Program-made: the position numbers and the translations under genes
Notes under the pieces: model-generated
What the model saw: only the letters and a program-made list of their open reading frames with translations
Databases searched by the model: none
Told to the model about the DNA's origin: nothing
Shown: positions 32,307 through 35,216 of the stretch, piece by piece
Position numbering within the stretch: position 1 is the first letter of the stretch
Layout of the letters: each line of letters begins with the position of its first letter
Assembly: GCA_002315495.1 (NCBI GenBank)
Contig: DCGJ01000122.1
Location: 6,426 to 41,641, forward strand
DNA from: Lachnoclostridium sp. UBA1781
GTDB taxonomy: Bacteria; Bacillota; Clostridia; Lachnospirales; Lachnospiraceae
Direction: 5' to 3'
DNA length: 35,216 bases

Positions 32307-33296
32307 TTATTTTTTGGCAACAAAACTAACCCAGTCATTCAATCGGGTTACTTCAACAATCGTAAAGCCGTTCTTTAAAAGAGCTGCTTCCACTTCCTTT
32401 TCTTTCATGTTAATGATACCGGAACTGATGAAAATGCCCCCGTCCTTCATCGTCTCGCCAATTACGCCGGAAAGCGGGATAATAACATCAGCAAGAATGT
32501 TGGCAACAACGATTTCATAGCTTTCCGGACCAAAGGAATCGCGAAATGCTTTGTCTCCGATAATATCCCCTTCAAAATAAGCGATTTGGGACGCATTTTC
32601 CGAAGGATCCGATACATAAGCAACCGGAAGATGGTTGATTTCGGTATTCTCCTTCGAAACCTCGACCGCTATCGGGTCGATATCAATGGCATTCACGGTA
32701 TCGGCGCCGAGCATTTTCCCGATAATACTAAGAATTCCGGAGCCCGTTCCGACATCGAGAAGTTTGTCGCCTTTTTTCAGGTGTTTTTTCATATTCAGGA
32801 TACAAAGCTTTGTTGTTTCGTGTGCGCCGGTGCCAAATGCGGTACCCGGGTCAATTTCGACAACCATATCGCCTTCATTCGTTTCAGGTAGTTCCTCCCA
32901 GGTTGGCTTAATCACAATTTCCTCATCAATTCGGAAGCTCTTAAAAAACTTTTTCCAGTTATTGATCCAATCCTCTTCATGAGTCTCTGAAGAAGTAATG
33001 GTATACGGGGGGATCGTAAAGAAATCGGAATACTCCTCGATTTTATCCTGAATCTCCTGAATCTTCGCTGATACATCACAATCCATATCCACGTAACACG
33101 TAATCAAAGCGGAAGTATCCTCAGTATCGATTTCCGGAAGAAAATCGATATACATGGCTTTCTTCTCTTCTTCGGTGAGCTGAATATGATCACTGATTTC
33201 GATTCCCTGAAAGTCTAATTCGTATAATATATTGGAAAATGCTTCCTCTCCGTCAGCGGTTGTGTGAATCTGAATGCTCTTCCACGCCTTATCCAT
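32307..33296 (-). CDS. prmA: Ribosomal protein L11 methyltransferase PrmA
   Basis: PrmA trimethylates lysines and the N-terminus of ribosomal protein L11. The 329-residue protein has an N-terminal substrate-binding domain (about 1-110, acidic) and a SAM methyltransferase domain with VVEIDPGTAFGTGAHETTKLC, LLDVGTGSGILSIIGKML and VVANILADVIIPLSG, the usual PrmA signatures. The ATG at 33296 has AGGAG six bases upstream. It follows dnaJ after a 78-base gap that contains a strong hairpin. It is slightly longer than E. coli PrmA (293) in the N-terminal part. Confidence 0.95.
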   Translation of the reverse strand: MDKAWKSIQIHTTADGEEAFSNILYELDFQGIEISDHIQLTEEEKKAMYIDFLPEIDTEDTSALITCYVDMDCDVSAKIQEIQDKIEEYSDFFTIPPYTITSSETHEEDWINNWKKFFKSFRIDEEIVIKPTWEELPETNEGDMVVEIDPGTAFGTGAHETTKLCILNMKKHLKKGDKLLDVGTGSGILSIIGKMLGADTVNAIDIDPIAVEVSKENTEINHLPVAYVSDPSENASQIAYFEGDIIGDKAFRDSFGPESYEIVVANILADVIIPLSGVIGETMKDGGIFISSGIINMKEKEVEAALLKNGFTIVEVTRLNDWVSFVAKK

Positions 33297-33340
33297 ATTG
33301 TTCTCCTAACTGTTAAAATGCATTTTTCGTAAACGCACGA

Positions 33341-33368
33341 AAAGAAGTTCAGAAATCTGAACTTCTTT
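33341..33368 (-). terminator. Perfect 13-bp hairpin between dnaJ and prmA
   Basis: On the minus strand AAAGAAGTTCAGA and TCTGAACTTCTTT form a perfect 13-bp stem with a 2-base centre, starting 6 bases after the dnaJ stop. The 3' arm ends CTTCTTTTCG, so the T tract is only partial. It probably reduces read-through into prmA or protects the dnaKJ mRNA 3' end. Confidence 0.55.
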
Positions 33369-33374
33369 CCGGTA

Positions 33375-34511
33375 TTATTTTCCAAAGAATTTTCCTTTTT
33401 TCTTTTCGGTCCCATCAGGTCCCTTGCCGTTCAAGGCTTCATCAAAGGCCTTCAAAAGCTCCTTTTGCTCCTGGTTCAGTTTGGTCGGAACCTGAACAAC
33501 CAGGGTAACATAATGGTCACCACGGGAATTTTCACGACCAAGATATGGAACACCCTTTCCACGAAGGCGAACCTTCGTATCGGTTTGGGTTCCCGGCTTC
33601 AAATCGTACATAACATCACCGTCAATCGTACTGATTCGAACCTCTCCACCGAGTGCAGCCTGTGCGTAAGAAATCGGACATGTGCTGTACAAATCATTAC
33701 CGGCACGCTGTAAGAACGGATGGCGGCTGATATTTACCTCAACAAGGAGACTTCCTCTTTCACCACCGTTAATACCCGGTTCACCCATGTCACGAATACG
33801 TACGGACTGACCGTCATCAATACCGGCCGGAACACTAACTTCAATGGTCTTCCTTGTGGTAATATAACCGGTTCCGTAACAGTCACGGCATTTGTCTTTA
33901 ATAATCTTACCCGAGCCCTTACAATCCGGACAGGTCTTCTGGTTCTGAATCACACCAAGGAAGGACTGCTGCGTGTAAATGATGGCACCGGAGCCTTTAC
34001 ATTTCTGACAGGTTTCCGGACTTGTTCCCGGCTTTGCACCGGTACCGCTACAGGATTTACAGGTATCCTTCAGATTCAGTTCGAGTTCCTTCTTGCAGCC
34101 AAATACGGCCTCCTCAAAGGTAATACGAATCGAAGTACGAACGCTGGCACCACTACGCGGTCCATTGGAACGGGAACCGCCACGACGACCGCCACCGCCA
34201 AACATATCTCCAAAGCCGAACATATCAAAGATATCATTGATATCTCCGTTGAAACCGTATCCACCGGCTCCGCCACCGCCCTGTTCAAATGCGGCATGAC
34301 CGAAGCGATCGTACTGTGCACGCTTCTCTGCATCACTCAGAATTGCATACGCTTCGCCGGCTTCCTTGAACTTCTCTTCGCATTCTTTATCACCCGGATG
34401 TGCATCCGGGTGATACTTTTTCGCCAACTGTCGATAAGCTTTTTTCAATTCATCGTCGGTAGCAGTTTTGCTGACACCGAGCACTTCATAATAATCTCTC
34501 TTATCTGCCAT
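33375..34511 (-). CDS. dnaJ: Chaperone protein DnaJ
   Basis: DnaJ (Hsp40) delivers unfolded proteins to DnaK and stimulates its ATPase. The 378-residue protein has the J domain (residues 1-70, with KKYHPDAHPGDKE containing the essential HPD), a Gly/Phe-rich region (about 74-110), and four zinc-binding CxxCxGxG repeats (CKSCSGTG, CQKCKGSG, CPDCKGSG, CRDCYGTG). C-terminal substrate-binding domains follow. The start at 34511 lies 16 bases after the dnaK stop. This is a full-length type I DnaJ in the usual dnaK-dnaJ order. Confidence 0.97.
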   Translation of the reverse strand: MADKRDYYEVLGVSKTATDDELKKAYRQLAKKYHPDAHPGDKECEEKFKEAGEAYAILSDAEKRAQYDRFGHAAFEQGGGGAGGYGFNGDINDIFDMFGFGDMFGGGGRRGGSRSNGPRSGASVRTSIRITFEEAVFGCKKELELNLKDTCKSCSGTGAKPGTSPETCQKCKGSGAIIYTQQSFLGVIQNQKTCPDCKGSGKIIKDKCRDCYGTGYITTRKTIEVSVPAGIDDGQSVRIRDMGEPGINGGERGSLLVEVNISRHPFLQRAGNDLYSTCPISYAQAALGGEVRISTIDGDVMYDLKPGTQTDTKVRLRGKGVPYLGRENSRGDHYVTLVVQVPTKLNQEQKELLKAFDEALNGKGPDGTEKKKGKFFGK

Positions 34512-34527
34512 GTGACATCAACTCCAA

Positions 34528-35216
34528 TTATACTTCGCGATAGTCACCGTCTACCACGTTATCATCATTTCCGCCCTGTGGGTTACCATAGCCACCCATA
34601 TTCGGATCACCCTGGAAACCGCTCATATCAGGACCGGCACCGGCTGCCTGGCTCTGCTCATACATCTTCTGGAACAACATCTGTGCAGAAGTCATAAGCT
34701 TTTCCTTAGCTGCCTTAATATCCTCAACCTCACCTTCGGACATTACTTCCGGATTGGACTTCTCAACAAGTTCCTTCAAGCGGGTAAGGTCTGCTTCAAC
34801 ATCTGCCTTGAGAGTTGGGTCAAGCTTGTCGCCAACTTCCTGCATTGCCTTCTCGGTCTGGAATACCATGCTGTCTGCTTCGTTACGCACATCAATGGCT
34901 TCCTTTCTCTTCTTATCCTGTGCCTCGTACTCAGCAGCTTCCTTTACTGCCTTCTCGATATCTGCATCAGAAAGGTTAGATCCTGCAGTAATGGTAATAT
35001 GCTGCTCTCTACCGGTTCCGAGATCCTTTGCGGATACATTTACAATACCATTCGCATCAATATCGAAGGTAACTTCAATCTGAGGAACGCCTCTTCTTGC
35101 TGGCGGAATACCATCCAGACGGAACTGTCCAAGGGACTTGTTGTCTCTTGCAAACTGACGCTCACCCTGTACTACGTTAATATCTACAGCGGTCTGATTA
35201 TCAGCTGCGGTAGAGA
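34528..35216 (-). CDS. dnaK: Chaperone DnaK (Hsp70), C-terminal part only
   Basis: The last 229 codons of dnaK; the N-terminal ATPase domain lies beyond the window. Visible are the substrate-binding beta domain (QGERQFARDNKSLGQFRLDG, IPPARRGVPQIEVTFDIDANG, LNVSAKDLGTG-type segment seen here as VNVSAKDLGTG) and the helical lid. The tail is flexible and Gly/Asn-rich and ends DDNVVDGDYREV, the conserved acidic end of bacterial DnaK. It precedes dnaJ by 16 bases, so both belong to one heat-shock operon. The promoter and any CIRCE element are outside the window. Confidence 0.97.
   Translation of the reverse strand, partial: STAADNQTAVDINVVQGERQFARDNKSLGQFRLDGIPPARRGVPQIEVTFDIDANGIVNVSAKDLGTGREQHITITAGSNLSDADIEKAVKEAAEYEAQDKKRKEAIDVRNEADSMVFQTEKAMQEVGDKLDPTLKADVEADLTRLKELVEKSNPEVMSEGEVEDIKAAKEKLMTSAQMLFQKMYEQSQAAGAGPDMSGFQGDPNMGGYGNPQGGNDDNVVDGDYREV

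Noticed and set aside
33720..34697. A 325-codon plus-strand open frame opposite dnaJ and dnaK
   Set aside because: The minus strand encodes unmistakable DnaJ and DnaK. The plus frame is Thr-rich low-complexity sequence with no ribosome-binding site or recognisable domain, an effect of codon bias on the opposite strand.
1..35216. Frequent TCCGGA/CCGGAA words across the window
   Set aside because: They appear mainly at Pro-Glu/Pro-Gly/Ser-Gly codon junctions and look like codon preference. I did not see intergenic enrichment or structure.

Overview
The window looks like chromosomal core DNA from a low-to-mid GC Gram-positive bacterium, most likely class Clostridia and probably Lachnospiraceae. 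The evidence is the gene content: short-form HisG with HisZ, RecU, IreB, RNase J, a DUF1292 protein, RelQ-type alarmone synthetase, TrmR/TrhP, a CBM9-like secreted protein with a Thr-Pro linker, and strong AGGAGG ribosome-binding sites. The assignment rests on gene families and style, not on a database search. Almost everything is on the minus strand. Only a tRNA-Leu gene and a small HPr-like gene are on the plus strand.

Reading in the direction of minus-strand transcription, from right to left: the right edge holds the 3' part of dnaK, then dnaJ, prmA, rsmE, a cysteine desulfurase and thiI. This is a chaperone, protein/rRNA methylation and tRNA thiolation block. Next comes a convergent plus-strand HPr-like gene with its own promoter and terminator, then mtaB on the minus strand. 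A promoter near 27163-27191 drives ireB, ruvX, a DUF1292 gene, rnj (RNase J), a catalytic-domain-less MltG-like gene, trmR and trhP, followed at very short spacing by two secreted CBM9-like paralogues. After a strong hairpin comes a tandem pair of MutS-type ATPases without mismatch-recognition domains. The pair ends against the convergent tRNA-Leu(CAA) gene.

Left of the tRNA, a zinc-finger/anti-sigma-like membrane protein precedes polA and coaE. An extended -10 promoter then leads into a YycJ/WalJ-like hydrolase, an ACT-domain protein, a PFL/UPF0210 protein, an LCP-family cell-wall protein, relQ, an RsmF-like m5C methyltransferase, an RsuA pseudouridine synthase fused to a HAD phosphatase, an unknown membrane protein, an RluA-type pseudouridine synthase and recU. 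At the left edge, a consensus-perfect sigma-A promoter followed by a 16-bp perfect palindrome begins the histidine operon hisZ-hisG-hisD, with hisD cut by the window edge.

The strongest themes are RNA modification and processing (ThiI/desulfurase, MtaB, TrmR/TrhP, RsmE, RsmF, RsuA, RluA, RNase J, RuvX) and DNA replication/repair (PolA, RecU, two MutS-like proteins). No prophage, transposon or CRISPR array is visible, and no gap between genes exceeds about 120 bases. Candidates for less-described biology are the asymmetric MutS-like pair, the mini-MltG, the RsuA-HAD fusion, the His-less HPr, the paired CBM9 proteins attached to an RNA operon, and an octamer (GAAAATGC) that I count far above random expectation.
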